Translations under genes and position numbers: made by a program | Source: Brenneria alni | Lineage (GTDB): Bacteria > Pseudomonadota > Gammaproteobacteria > Enterobacterales > Enterobacteriaceae | Direction: 5' to 3' | DNA: 48,840 nt | NCBI RefSeq assembly: GCF_003666245.1 | Contig: NZ_MJLZ01000035.1 | Coordinates: forward strand, 1 to 48,840 | Shown: one piece after another, positions 8,111-15,454 of the stretch | Layout of the letters: every line of letters starts with the position of its first letter | Position numbering within the stretch: position 1 is the first letter of the stretch | The notes under the pieces: generated by a model | Told to the model about the DNA's origin: nothing | Databases searched by the model: none | What the model saw: only the letters and a program-made list of their open reading frames with translations

Positions 8111-9330
8111 GCCAATTCAATGCCTTCGTCAGCGAACGGATAGTGGTGACGGGTCTTGGGCCTGTCCATGCCTTGGGGATCGGCAGAGATGCCTTCTTCC
8201 GATCACTCGCCGCAGGGGTCGACGGAGCAAAGCCAGTGCGCTCCATAGAGGTGAGCAATTATAAGCACCAGTACGCCTGTGAAGTAGGTATATTAGACCT
8301 TAACCAGTATTCACTAGGCGTGCTACCCGAGGGCTGCGAAAAAGCTAGCCTGTATGCCATTCTGGGAACTCAGTTGGCGATTGATGATGCCGGCCTGACG
8401 AGAGAAGAACTCAAAAATCAGCCAGTTGGTTGTTTTCTTGGCACTACTGATGGTGAATCCCAGCGCATTGATGCGCTGGTATCACAACTGCACAATGCGG
8501 CGAGCGTCCCGCAGGATAGCTTTGATGCGGTTGCCCATGCCCGTATCAGCCGTAACATTAATCTTTATCTTGATTCAACCGGACCGGCATACACCATTGG
8601 CAATGCCTGTTCTGCCAGCAATGCGGCGATTGTGTCCGCGGTAGAATACCTGCAAAACACCGAGGCTGACTTCGCTATCTGCGGTGGCAGTGATGTGGTC
8701 TGCCGCAAAACGTTTTCAATCTTTCACCGCCTGTCTGCTATCAGCGAAAAACACTGCACCCCTTTTGATCTTCACCGCAAAGGGATTATTCCTGCGGAAG
8801 GTGCAAGCATTCTGCTGCTTGAAAAGTTGTCGTCCGCGCTGGCCAGAAAAGCGAAAATTTATGGTGAAGTTGTCGGGTACGGAATGAATTGCGATGCCAC
8901 CCATATGACCAATCTCAATCCGGAAAAAATTAAAACCTGCCTGAGTCGCTGTCTTGACACCGCCGGTCTGGTGCCTAAAGAGGTGGATTATATCTGTATG
9001 CATGGCACCGGTACGCCCGCCAACGACCTCAACGAATACCAGTCGCTACAGAAAGTATTTGGCGATGACATTCCGATGTGCGGTTCGATTAAATCTATGA
9101 CCGGACATGCGATGGGGGCCGCCGCAGGGTTTGGTGCTATTGCCTGTATGTTTGCCCTTAATCACGGGATCCCGCCGACGATTAATCTCACTGAGCAGGA
9201 TCCAGAAATTCCGCTGCCGCTGACCGTGAAATACCTGCCTCAGCCAGTTAACGTTGTGCTGAACAACGCCTTTGCTTTTGGCGGGAACAACGCCATCGTG
9301 GCTTTCAGGAGTATGAATACGCATGGCTAA
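8107..9330 (+). CDS. Beta-ketoacyl-ACP synthase (FabF-like)
   Basis: A 407-residue thiolase-fold condensing enzyme with a full catalytic set: C168 in GNACSASNAA, H299 in MHGTGTPAND, K329 and H334 in SIKSMTGHAMGAAAG. It should elongate acyl chains on the adjacent ACP with malonyl-ACP. Translation starts at a GTG overlapping the ACP stop. The next gene encodes a ketosynthase-like protein without a normal active site, so the pair resembles the KS/chain-length-factor arrangement of type II polyketide and aryl-polyene systems. Confidence 0.9.
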   Translation: MSQFNAFVSERIVVTGLGPVHALGIGRDAFFRSLAAGVDGAKPVRSIEVSNYKHQYACEVGILDLNQYSLGVLPEGCEKASLYAILGTQLAIDDAGLTREELKNQPVGCFLGTTDGESQRIDALVSQLHNAASVPQDSFDAVAHARISRNINLYLDSTGPAYTIGNACSASNAAIVSAVEYLQNTEADFAICGGSDVVCRKTFSIFHRLSAISEKHCTPFDLHRKGIIPAEGASILLLEKLSSALARKAKIYGEVVGYGMNCDATHMTNLNPEKIKTCLSRCLDTAGLVPKEVDYICMHGTGTPANDLNEYQSLQKVFGDDIPMCGSIKSMTGHAMGAAAGFGAIACMFALNHGIPPTINLTEQDPEIPLPLTVKYLPQPVNVVLNNAFAFGGNNAIVAFRSMNTHG

Positions 9331-10273
9331 ATTATCTCTTTCCCTCAGCCACTGGTGCAGTTTGCAGGATGGGATACAATTCGGAAATTGCCAGCCGCTG
9401 GCCAGCAATGAGCGACAGCAAATTGATGAGTCATCTGTGCTGGTGGGCAAAAAGTTACGTAATATCGACCCGCAAACGGTCAGTATGCTGTGTTGCTTTG
9501 CCGCGTTGAGCCAAACTACGAGGTGGGAAGCACATGCGGCAATGGTCAGTGCCACCTCAATGGGGGCGTTTGACAGTGTCTGTAAACTGCTGATTGAGTC
9601 GCGGCAAAACGCACTGCCTCATCAGATTTCACCAGGCAACATTCCTAATACAGTGATTAATTCCACGGCCGGGATGTCCGCTATTCACTATGGTTTTGAT
9701 GGCCCGAATATCAGTTTATGCGCCAGTGAACTGTCGTTCTATGAGGCGCTGACCAAAGCTTTTGCCCTGAAACAACGGGGGCAGGCTGAGGATATTTTTG
9801 TCAGCGCGCTGGAGAGCTGGCAAGGACTGTATGGTCAGGCGCTTAATCATCACCGGAAAAACATCCAACAGGAGCGCTTTCCACAGCAGTGCTATGCCGC
9901 TCTATATCTGTTTTCAGAGCAGCCACAGGCCGCTGCTCGCATTCTTGCGGTCTCCACTGGAAGGCTGTCGCAACGTTTGCTGCTGGCGGATCGGCTGGCG
10001 AGTTTTCTTTTCAGCCAGGGCATGGCGGAAATCGACATTGGTCATATCAATCTGTGGGATGCCGTCGGCCATTCAGAGACGTTGGCACAGCAATTCACCA
10101 AAGCGACATTGACTATTTTACCTGCTGCTGCGCGGGTGCTGATGGCTGGGCTGGGAGCCTGGCAACTGGAAGATATTTTGTCCCGCAACGATGACAAGAG
10201 GTTTGGCGTACAGTTGGCGATAGATGCCGACGGTTTTTATGGCATGGCTCTTATTGAGAAGGCATCACTGTGA
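9323..10273 (+). CDS. Degenerate ketosynthase / chain-length-factor-like protein
   Basis: A 316-residue protein, shorter than the ~400 of active ketosynthases, with the N-terminal ketosynthase-domain features 'NTVINSTAGMSAIHYGFDGPN' near residue 120. At the usual nucleophile position it reads SLCASELSFYEAL (C133), without the usual ACSS context, and later catalytic histidine motifs are not evident. This fits a non-catalytic partner of the preceding ketosynthase that shapes chain length, as in aryl-polyene clusters. The start overlaps the preceding gene by 8 nt and the end overlaps the next by 4 nt. Residual catalysis is possible but unsupported. Confidence 0.65.
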   Translation: MAKLSLSLSHWCSLQDGIQFGNCQPLASNERQQIDESSVLVGKKLRNIDPQTVSMLCCFAALSQTTRWEAHAAMVSATSMGAFDSVCKLLIESRQNALPHQISPGNIPNTVINSTAGMSAIHYGFDGPNISLCASELSFYEALTKAFALKQRGQAEDIFVSALESWQGLYGQALNHHRKNIQQERFPQQCYAALYLFSEQPQAAARILAVSTGRLSQRLLLADRLASFLFSQGMAEIDIGHINLWDAVGHSETLAQQFTKATLTILPAAARVLMAGLGAWQLEDILSRNDDKRFGVQLAIDADGFYGMALIEKASL

Positions 10274-11067
10274 AATCTGCGGAGGATCGTCACGCAAGTC
10301 GGATAACGCATAGCCAGAATTTTACTCCTGAGCACCGGGCTTTCCAGGGGCATTTTCCGGACAGACCGCTGCTGCCTGGCGTGTTTCATTTCAGGGAGAT
10401 TTTAAGGCTGCTTCCGCCGGAAGTAGCCAGTCTTCCTTACGTCATCAGACAGGCGAAATTTGTTAAAATGGTCACGGCGAACACTGAACTGAATTACCTT
10501 ATTGAATATTTCCCAACTACGGCGGGCAACATTGATGTTGTGACGCGGGTAGAGGATTTATCGCAGGAAACCGTGGCGAAGATTCATTTTATTTTTTCTG
10601 CAGGTGAGAATATGCAGATTGATACTCAAAAAAATATCGGGATGATTGGCGGTAATCCGCACCGTTTTCCGATGGTATTGGTGGACAGAATTATTCAAAA
10701 CGACAGCAAAGTCATTACGGAAAAATTTGTTTCGCTGAATGACTATGAATTCAGACATGCTAATTTTACAAACCTGCACGAGTTTGTCTATCCAGAATGG
10801 CTGGTTGTTGAGTCGTTTTTCCAGTCGGCTGGATTGTTTTTGAACTGCGCCGAGCGGGATCTCTCTCCCTATGTTATTTCCTGTAAAAATGTTCAGTTTC
10901 AGCGGGCGATTGTTGCCGGAGAAATTATCCAGCATCATGTTTTTCTTGATGTCCAAAAGGACAGCTTTATTATTGTCAGCGGTGAAAGCAAGGTTAGCGA
11001 GGAAACTGTCGTTAGTTACCAGCAGGTATGGCTGGGCTTTCAGCAACGTGAAACTCAACATAGATAA
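10270..11067 (+). CDS. Double-hotdog 3-hydroxyacyl-ACP dehydratase-like protein
   Basis: A 265-residue protein that appears to be two hotdog domains in tandem. The first (about 1-115) has the FabZ/FabA active-site histidine in 'FQGHFPDRPLLPGV' (H28) but lacks the usual glutamate after it. The second (about 118-260) begins 'HRFPMVLVDRIIQ', like FabZ, and has the acidic residue in 'VVESFFQSAG' (E181) but lacks the G-H-F-P motif. The two halves may thus share one active site, as in some fused dehydratases. It would dehydrate the 3-hydroxyacyl-ACP made by the operon. GTG start overlaps the upstream stop. Confidence 0.7.
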   Translation: MKSAEDRHASRITHSQNFTPEHRAFQGHFPDRPLLPGVFHFREILRLLPPEVASLPYVIRQAKFVKMVTANTELNYLIEYFPTTAGNIDVVTRVEDLSQETVAKIHFIFSAGENMQIDTQKNIGMIGGNPHRFPMVLVDRIIQNDSKVITEKFVSLNDYEFRHANFTNLHEFVYPEWLVVESFFQSAGLFLNCAERDLSPYVISCKNVQFQRAIVAGEIIQHHVFLDVQKDSFIIVSGESKVSEETVVSYQQVWLGFQQRETQHR

Positions 11068-11082
11068 ATATTGGGCAGGTTT

Positions 11083-11217
11083 ATGATTGCTATAGTCAGA
11101 CTGATTTTGATAGGCATTTTTATATTGTTGAGCAGCGTTGTGGTGCTACTTGTTTGCCTTTTACGGCCCGATAATTTAATCGCCAGGCAGGAACTGGACG
11201 ATCTGATCTGTCCTTGA
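11083..11217 (+). pseudogene. PlsC-like acyltransferase, N-terminal stub cut by IS3 element
   Basis: The frame starts with an ATG 15 nt after the dehydratase gene. It encodes one strong membrane anchor followed by 'VCLLRPDNL', resembling the N-terminal anchor of lysophospholipid acyltransferases found at the end of ACP/ketosynthase lipid clusters. From 11204 the sequence is the IS end, and the frame stops at 11215-11217, giving a 44-residue stub. The HX4D catalytic region would have followed and is not found on the other side of the IS. Assignment is moderate because only the anchor remains. Confidence 0.45.
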
Positions 11218-11230
11218 TTTAGCGCCCACC
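11204..11230. repeat. Left inverted repeat of the IS3 element
   Basis: 27 bp beginning TGATCTGTCC and ending CCCACC; about 20 of 27 positions match the right repeat. Confidence 0.85.
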
Positions 11231-11265
11231 TTGTTTTCAAATCAATCAACGAAAGCGAGGTCACT

Positions 11266-11556
11266 ATGCCAAGACAACAATATACCCCAGAGTTCAAGCG
11301 CAGAGCCGTTGCATTGCTGCTCGAAAGCGGTAAGTCTGTTGCCCGTATGGCACAGGAGCTTGATATCAAAGAGAACACGCTCTACAACTGGAAAAAACTC
11401 TATCAGGATAAGGCGGGGGCTGCTTTCTCCAACACGCCGCAGCTCTCCGAACAGGAACTGGAAATTCGACGCCTTAAAGCCAAAATCGCTGAACTGGAAG
11501 AGGATAAACTCATCCTGAAAAAAGCGGCGGCGTTCTTTGCGCGGGAATGCCGCTAA
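11266..11556 (+). CDS. IS3-family transposase OrfA
   Basis: A 96-residue protein with an N-terminal helix-turn-helix (MPRQQYTPEFKRRAVALLL, then SVARMAQELDIKENTLYNWK) and a C-terminal leucine-zipper-like coiled coil (LEIRRLKAKIAELEEDKLIL). It binds the IS ends. In this family OrfA and OrfB are normally fused by -1 ribosomal frameshifting near the end of orfA. The frame is intact. Confidence 0.9.
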   Translation: MPRQQYTPEFKRRAVALLLESGKSVARMAQELDIKENTLYNWKKLYQDKAGAAFSNTPQLSEQELEIRRLKAKIAELEEDKLILKKAAAFFARECR

Positions 11557-11564
11557 GATACGCC

Positions 11565-12407
11565 ATGGTCACTCAGTTATCGGCTTTCCATGCGGTGAAA
11601 CGAATTTGCCTGTTGCTCAATGTCAGCATGCGGGGTTAGCAGTCATGGCGCAACCGAACACCCAGCCAACGACAGTTGTCTAACGACACCCTGAGCCAGA
11701 GGCTGATTCAGTTGCATCACGACAGCCGGGGGATTTACGGTATCCGGCGCCTGCAAAGTGATTTACGCGATGAGCAACGATTTCACGGCAAGGCACGTAT
11801 CAGCCGTCTGATGAAACAGTCCGGTCTGAAAGCCGCGAATCAGACGCGCTATAAAGTGACGGTGAACAGTCAGCATGATTATCCGATAGCGCCCAACCTG
11901 CTGAACCGGGCGTTTAATCCGTCAGCGGCGAATATCGCGTGGGCTTCGGATATCACGTATGTCCGCACGGGAGAAGGCTGGCTCTATCTGGCGACGGTGA
12001 TTGACCTGTATTCCAGACGCATTATCGGCTTGAGTCTGAGTAATCGCCTGAAAAAGCAGTTGGTGATTGACGCGTTAGAGATGGCAATAAAACAGCGCAG
12101 ACCGACGGGGAAGGTCATCGTGCATTCGGACAGAGGGAGCCAGTATGCCAGCCATCGGTATCGTGAGATATTGAAAAACAATGAGTTAGTCTGCTCAATG
12201 AGCGGAAAAGGTTGCTGTTGCGACAATGCGGTCATGGAAAACTTCTATCACACGCTGAAAACGGAGCTGATGCGGGGAAAAGCGTTTGTTAGTAGAGAAC
12301 AGGCGATGAACGCGATATTCGATTATATTGAGGTATTTTACAATCGTCGTCGCAAACATTCGACGCTGGGTTATCAAACGCCAGTGGATTATGAAATGGC
12401 AGCATAA
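11565..12407 (+). pseudogene. IS3-family transposase OrfB with a nonsense codon
   Basis: The rve integrase core is complete: D in 'WASDITYV', D in 'HSDRGSQY', E in 'VMENFYHTLKTE', and the ending 'RRRKHSTLGYQTPVDYE'. In the N-terminal part the frame from 11565 is broken by TAG at 11637-11639, where members of the family usually have a tyrosine before 'SWRNR'. Downstream restart (for example TTG at 11676) would lose the N-terminal HTH_21-type domain. Probably inactive unless complemented by another copy. Confidence 0.85.
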
Positions 12408-12410
12408 TTA

Positions 12411-12437
12411 GGTGGGAATGATTTCAGGGACAGATCA
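12411..12437. repeat. Right inverted repeat of the IS3 element
   Basis: 27 bp whose reverse complement begins TGATCTGTCC and ends CCCACC, pairing with 11204-11230. Confidence 0.85.
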
Positions 12438-12588
12438 AGGTGATCGGGTTATGGACTGCATGACCATGCATTACTCATCATATGGTTAAAAGCCAGGATC
12501 ATAATCTCATCGGTATGCCCTGCCTGATATCGGTTGCCAATGGATTCTAATCCAACTCTCAGAAATCAAACCCTGTGATTTATCTTCA

Positions 12589-13083
12589 ATAGTCATTATC
12601 ATGCGTTTTGCAGTACAAAGTGGTTTAATCGATTGCAACCCAGATCAAGATATGGCTGGTGCGGTAGCCGTGGGTAAACTGGCCCATCATCAGCCTTAGA
12701 TTTTGAGCGTATTCTTGGTTTATTGGAACCTATCGAATGTTTCAAAGGTCGAAATTTGACCAAATTAGCCCTGAAAATGATGATTTTGGTCTTTATCCGT
12801 TCTAGCGAATTACGTTTTGCAAGATGGTCAGAAATCGACTTTGAAAATGTTATGGGGATATGACACAAAAACGGAAGTCTGTGGCCGCGGTTTTCGTGCT
12901 ATGACCTACAGTGCTATGTTTGAGTCCGGTTTATAGTCAAAGGATACAGCAGCACAACAAATGAGTCATCAAAAACATAATACTGTTCGTGCTTTCTATC
13001 CATAAAGCTGAACATCTTGCAGAGCGTAGATTGATGATTCAATAGTGGGCAGATTATTTACAAGAAAATAAATCAAGGTATAT
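12589..13083 (+). pseudogene. P4-type tyrosine integrase remnant, multiply broken
   Basis: Pieces in several frames follow the order of a P4-type integrase: 'MRFAVQSGLIDCNPDQDMAG', then 'LALKMMILVFIRSSELRFARW' (around the first catalytic arginine), then 'GYDTKTEVCGRGFRAM', then 'IHKAEHLAERRLMIQ'. A stop (TAG, 13043-13045) replaces the first W of QWW, and the tail 'WADYLQEN' follows. Frameshifts and a deletion separate the pieces. It is a different gene from the minus-strand remnant at 2410-2826, as the sequences diverge. It marks a second integration event just left of the restriction-modification genes. Confidence 0.8.
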
Positions 13084-13187
13084 GCAACCACTTTATTTCA
13101 AAAAGATGATATTGCACTGATTGTATTGCTATCATTTAATGATTGTTTTCTGAGAGTTATTTCCGCATTAAGGCTGATATAAAGTAT

Positions 13188-14372
13188 ATGAGTAAAGTAA
13201 AAGTATTAGATACCTTCGCCGGGGCTGGAGGATTCAGTTTAGGGTTTCATATGGCTGGCGCTGAGATTATCGGTGCCATAGAAATAGACAGTTGGGCCAC
13301 GGAAACGTTTAAATATAATCATCCAAAATCATTGGTAATTAAAAAAGACATATCACTACTCAGTGATGAAGAAATATTGGGAAAATTTAGAGATAATAAA
13401 CCCGATATTATTTTAGGTGGGCCACCATGTCAGGGATTTTCTATAGCCAATAAGAAAAACGGGGATCATAAAGATCCAAGAAACTCTCTGTTTGAGGAGT
13501 TTTTAAGAATTGGCAAGATATTATCACCTACAGTAATGATCATGGAAAATGTGCCTCATATTATTAAGGCAAAAACAAAGGATGGTATATATGTAGTAGA
13601 TATTATAAAAGAGGAATTGTACTCCTTAGGATATCATGTATATCACAATATTTTAGAATCAACGGATTATGGTGTGCCACAAATAAGAAAACGTTTATTT
13701 ATTGTGGCATCGAAAAATGAACTGAAAAATCCATTCCCTAAGCCAACACACAGTGTTAATGGGGATGATGGATTATTAAGGACAACTACACTGTGGGAGG
13801 CTATCTCCGATCTTCCTCAAATCAATGCTCGTGAAGGAAGTGAGGAGATGGAATATAATCAACCTCCACTTACCGATTATCAAAAAATCCTTAGACAAAA
13901 TAGCAATAAAATTTCTAATCATAAGGCTATGAACCATTCAAAACGATTAGTTGAACGCTTTTCAACTATGATTTGGGGGCAGTCTACCTCTGATGTTCCT
14001 GAGCACTTGAAACCATATAAAAGAAATAGCAAGGAAATATCCGAAAAAGTATACGATCAAAATAATCGACGTATGCATCCAGACAAACCGTGTCATACAA
14101 TTGCAGCATCATTTTATGCTAATTTTGTTCATCCATATTTAAATAGAAATTTCACTGCTAGAGAAGGCGCTAGAATTCAATCATTCCCTGACTGGTATGT
14201 GTTTAAAGGTAAACCGACTGTAGTAAGTCATAAACTTTTACAACGCGAGGGACGTGAGGATGAAAAATATTTATGTCAATATAACCAAATAGGAAATGCT
14301 GTTCCTCCATTAATGGCTAAAGCCATTGCTTTAAATATCCTTAAAGAGGTATTTTTTAATGATAAGAAATAA
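13188..14372 (+). CDS. DNA (cytosine-5) methyltransferase of a type II R-M system
   Basis: A 394-residue C5 methylase with the motifs in order: I 'DTFAGAGGFSLGF' (AdoMet), IV 'GGPPCQGFS' with the catalytic C81, VI 'MENVP', VIII 'QIRKRLF', IX-X 'REGARIQSFPDWY' and 'QIGNAVPP'. The stretch before motif IX is the target-recognition region and determines specificity, which cannot be read here. ATG 13188 preferred to an upstream TTG because family members begin just before motif I. The gene is conspicuously A+T-rich compared with the flanking core genes, indicating transfer. It overlaps the endonuclease gene by 14 nt, giving one protective unit. Confidence 0.93.
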   Translation: MSKVKVLDTFAGAGGFSLGFHMAGAEIIGAIEIDSWATETFKYNHPKSLVIKKDISLLSDEEILGKFRDNKPDIILGGPPCQGFSIANKKNGDHKDPRNSLFEEFLRIGKILSPTVMIMENVPHIIKAKTKDGIYVVDIIKEELYSLGYHVYHNILESTDYGVPQIRKRLFIVASKNELKNPFPKPTHSVNGDDGLLRTTTLWEAISDLPQINAREGSEEMEYNQPPLTDYQKILRQNSNKISNHKAMNHSKRLVERFSTMIWGQSTSDVPEHLKPYKRNSKEISEKVYDQNNRRMHPDKPCHTIAASFYANFVHPYLNRNFTAREGARIQSFPDWYVFKGKPTVVSHKLLQREGREDEKYLCQYNQIGNAVPPLMAKAIALNILKEVFFNDKK

Positions 14373-15246
14373 TGTATTTGTACATGGAAATAATATTTTC
14401 CAAAAACTTAACAGTAAAATAAAATATACAGACGGAAAGTCAGTTTTATATTTAAAAGAAATAAATGAGAGATATGAGACTTGGAAGAAAAATAATTTAG
14501 AAATAAAAGGGCCATTTAAAGACACATTTCTTGAAGAGAGTCAGAAGATAATTAATGAAAGAGTTAGACTTTTGAATGACTATAAAGACTTTCTTGACAT
14601 TCAGGAGTATGCGGAACATTTCGATTCAAGATCGAACTTACACTCATCTGTTCTTGAAGAGTTCATGTATTATTTATTCAAAGATATAGTTGAAGAGATA
14701 AGTCCTCATGCATTAATCGGAAAATCTCATTCATTTAAAGATATATTTTTCCGGTCAAGTTCATATGAAAATATGGTTGAAAGACCATATGCTATTATTG
14801 AGAAGAAGGATCATGATTTTTCAATAGGAATAAGTGTTAATGCTAAGATGAGCTGTAATGGCTCTGATGTAGATGAGGATCATATTTGGGATATACCTGC
14901 AATAGCAATAGAATGTAAAACTTATCTGGATAAGACGATGCTACAAGATGTTTCCACAGCAGCAGAGGAAATCAAGTTAAAAAATCCTAATGCAATGTAT
15001 ATTGTAGTGGCAGAATGGTTGAAGTTGACTGAAAATATCAATTTGAATAAATATAAAGTTGATCAAATCTATGTACTGCGTAAGCAAAAGAACACTGACA
15101 GAGAATACAGATATTTAGAGGGATATGTAAAGAATCCTATTTATGATGATGCTGTAATGCATTTGTTTAGTCTTGTTAAAAATTTCCTTACTTCTGATTG
15201 GGAGGGTGGGATTAATTACGGGTTGCAGAATGGATATCTTCTCTAA
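14359..15246 (+). CDS. Type II restriction endonuclease, Bpu10I-like
   Basis: A 295-residue protein with a PD-(D/E)xK-type core: 'IWDIPAIAIECKTYLDKTML' contains D178, E185 and K187. The 'IECKTYLDKTM' context matches what I know of the Bpu10I restriction endonuclease family. Position directly overlapping an m5C methylase supports the call. Bpu10I itself cuts CCTNAGC as a heterodimer with two methylases; here there is one endonuclease and one methylase, so the specificity is probably different and palindromic. A+T-rich like its partner. No fault seen in the reading frame. Confidence 0.75.
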   Translation: MIRNNVFVHGNNIFQKLNSKIKYTDGKSVLYLKEINERYETWKKNNLEIKGPFKDTFLEESQKIINERVRLLNDYKDFLDIQEYAEHFDSRSNLHSSVLEEFMYYLFKDIVEEISPHALIGKSHSFKDIFFRSSSYENMVERPYAIIEKKDHDFSIGISVNAKMSCNGSDVDEDHIWDIPAIAIECKTYLDKTMLQDVSTAAEEIKLKNPNAMYIVVAEWLKLTENINLNKYKVDQIYVLRKQKNTDREYRYLEGYVKNPIYDDAVMHLFSLVKNFLTSDWEGGINYGLQNGYLL

Positions 15247-15259
15247 ATGATGCCCGCTA

Positions 15260-15288
15260 TAGATAAAGGGACAAATCCCCTTTATCTA
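15260..15288 (+). terminator. Hairpin after the R-M operon
   Basis: An exact 11-bp stem (TAGATAAAGGG / CCCTTTATCTA) with a 7-nt loop, 14 nt after the endonuclease stop. There is no clear U-tract, so termination efficiency is uncertain. Confidence 0.5.
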
Positions 15289-15339
15289 TACACCAATGGA
15301 AAACAGGATATAATTCATCGTCTTTTGCGGCTAACCCGC

Positions 15340-15363
15340 AAAAAACCAGCCCGAAAGGTTTGG
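15340..15363 (-). terminator. Possible terminator downstream of the tailspike gene
   Basis: On the minus strand CAAACC and GGTTTTTTG flank a short loop, ending in a T run. It lies about 90 nt past the tailspike stop. Confidence 0.35.
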
Positions 15364-15454
15364 AGGCCGCAGCATTTCTCTGACTGGTGAAAATCCTTTA
15401 AAATCAAAGTCGATTCGTGGTTAGTTCGAATCCTGTAGCCCAAAATGGGCATCA

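Larger units (their letters stand above)
11204..12437 (+). mobile_element. IS3-family insertion sequence (1234 bp), probably inactive
   Basis: Terminal inverted repeats start TGATCTGTCC at both ends. Two consecutive genes, orfA (HTH) and orfB (DDE integrase), fill the element as in IS3-family members. The 3-4 bp flanking each end do not match (ATC left, AGG right), so no target duplication is seen. This suggests that an IS-mediated deletion removed what lay downstream. orfB contains a stop codon, so this copy probably cannot move by itself. Confidence 0.9.

Noticed and set aside
13019-13187. Upstream TTG start for the methylase
   Set aside because: It would add 15 residues before motif I that match no family start, and ATG 13188 is available.
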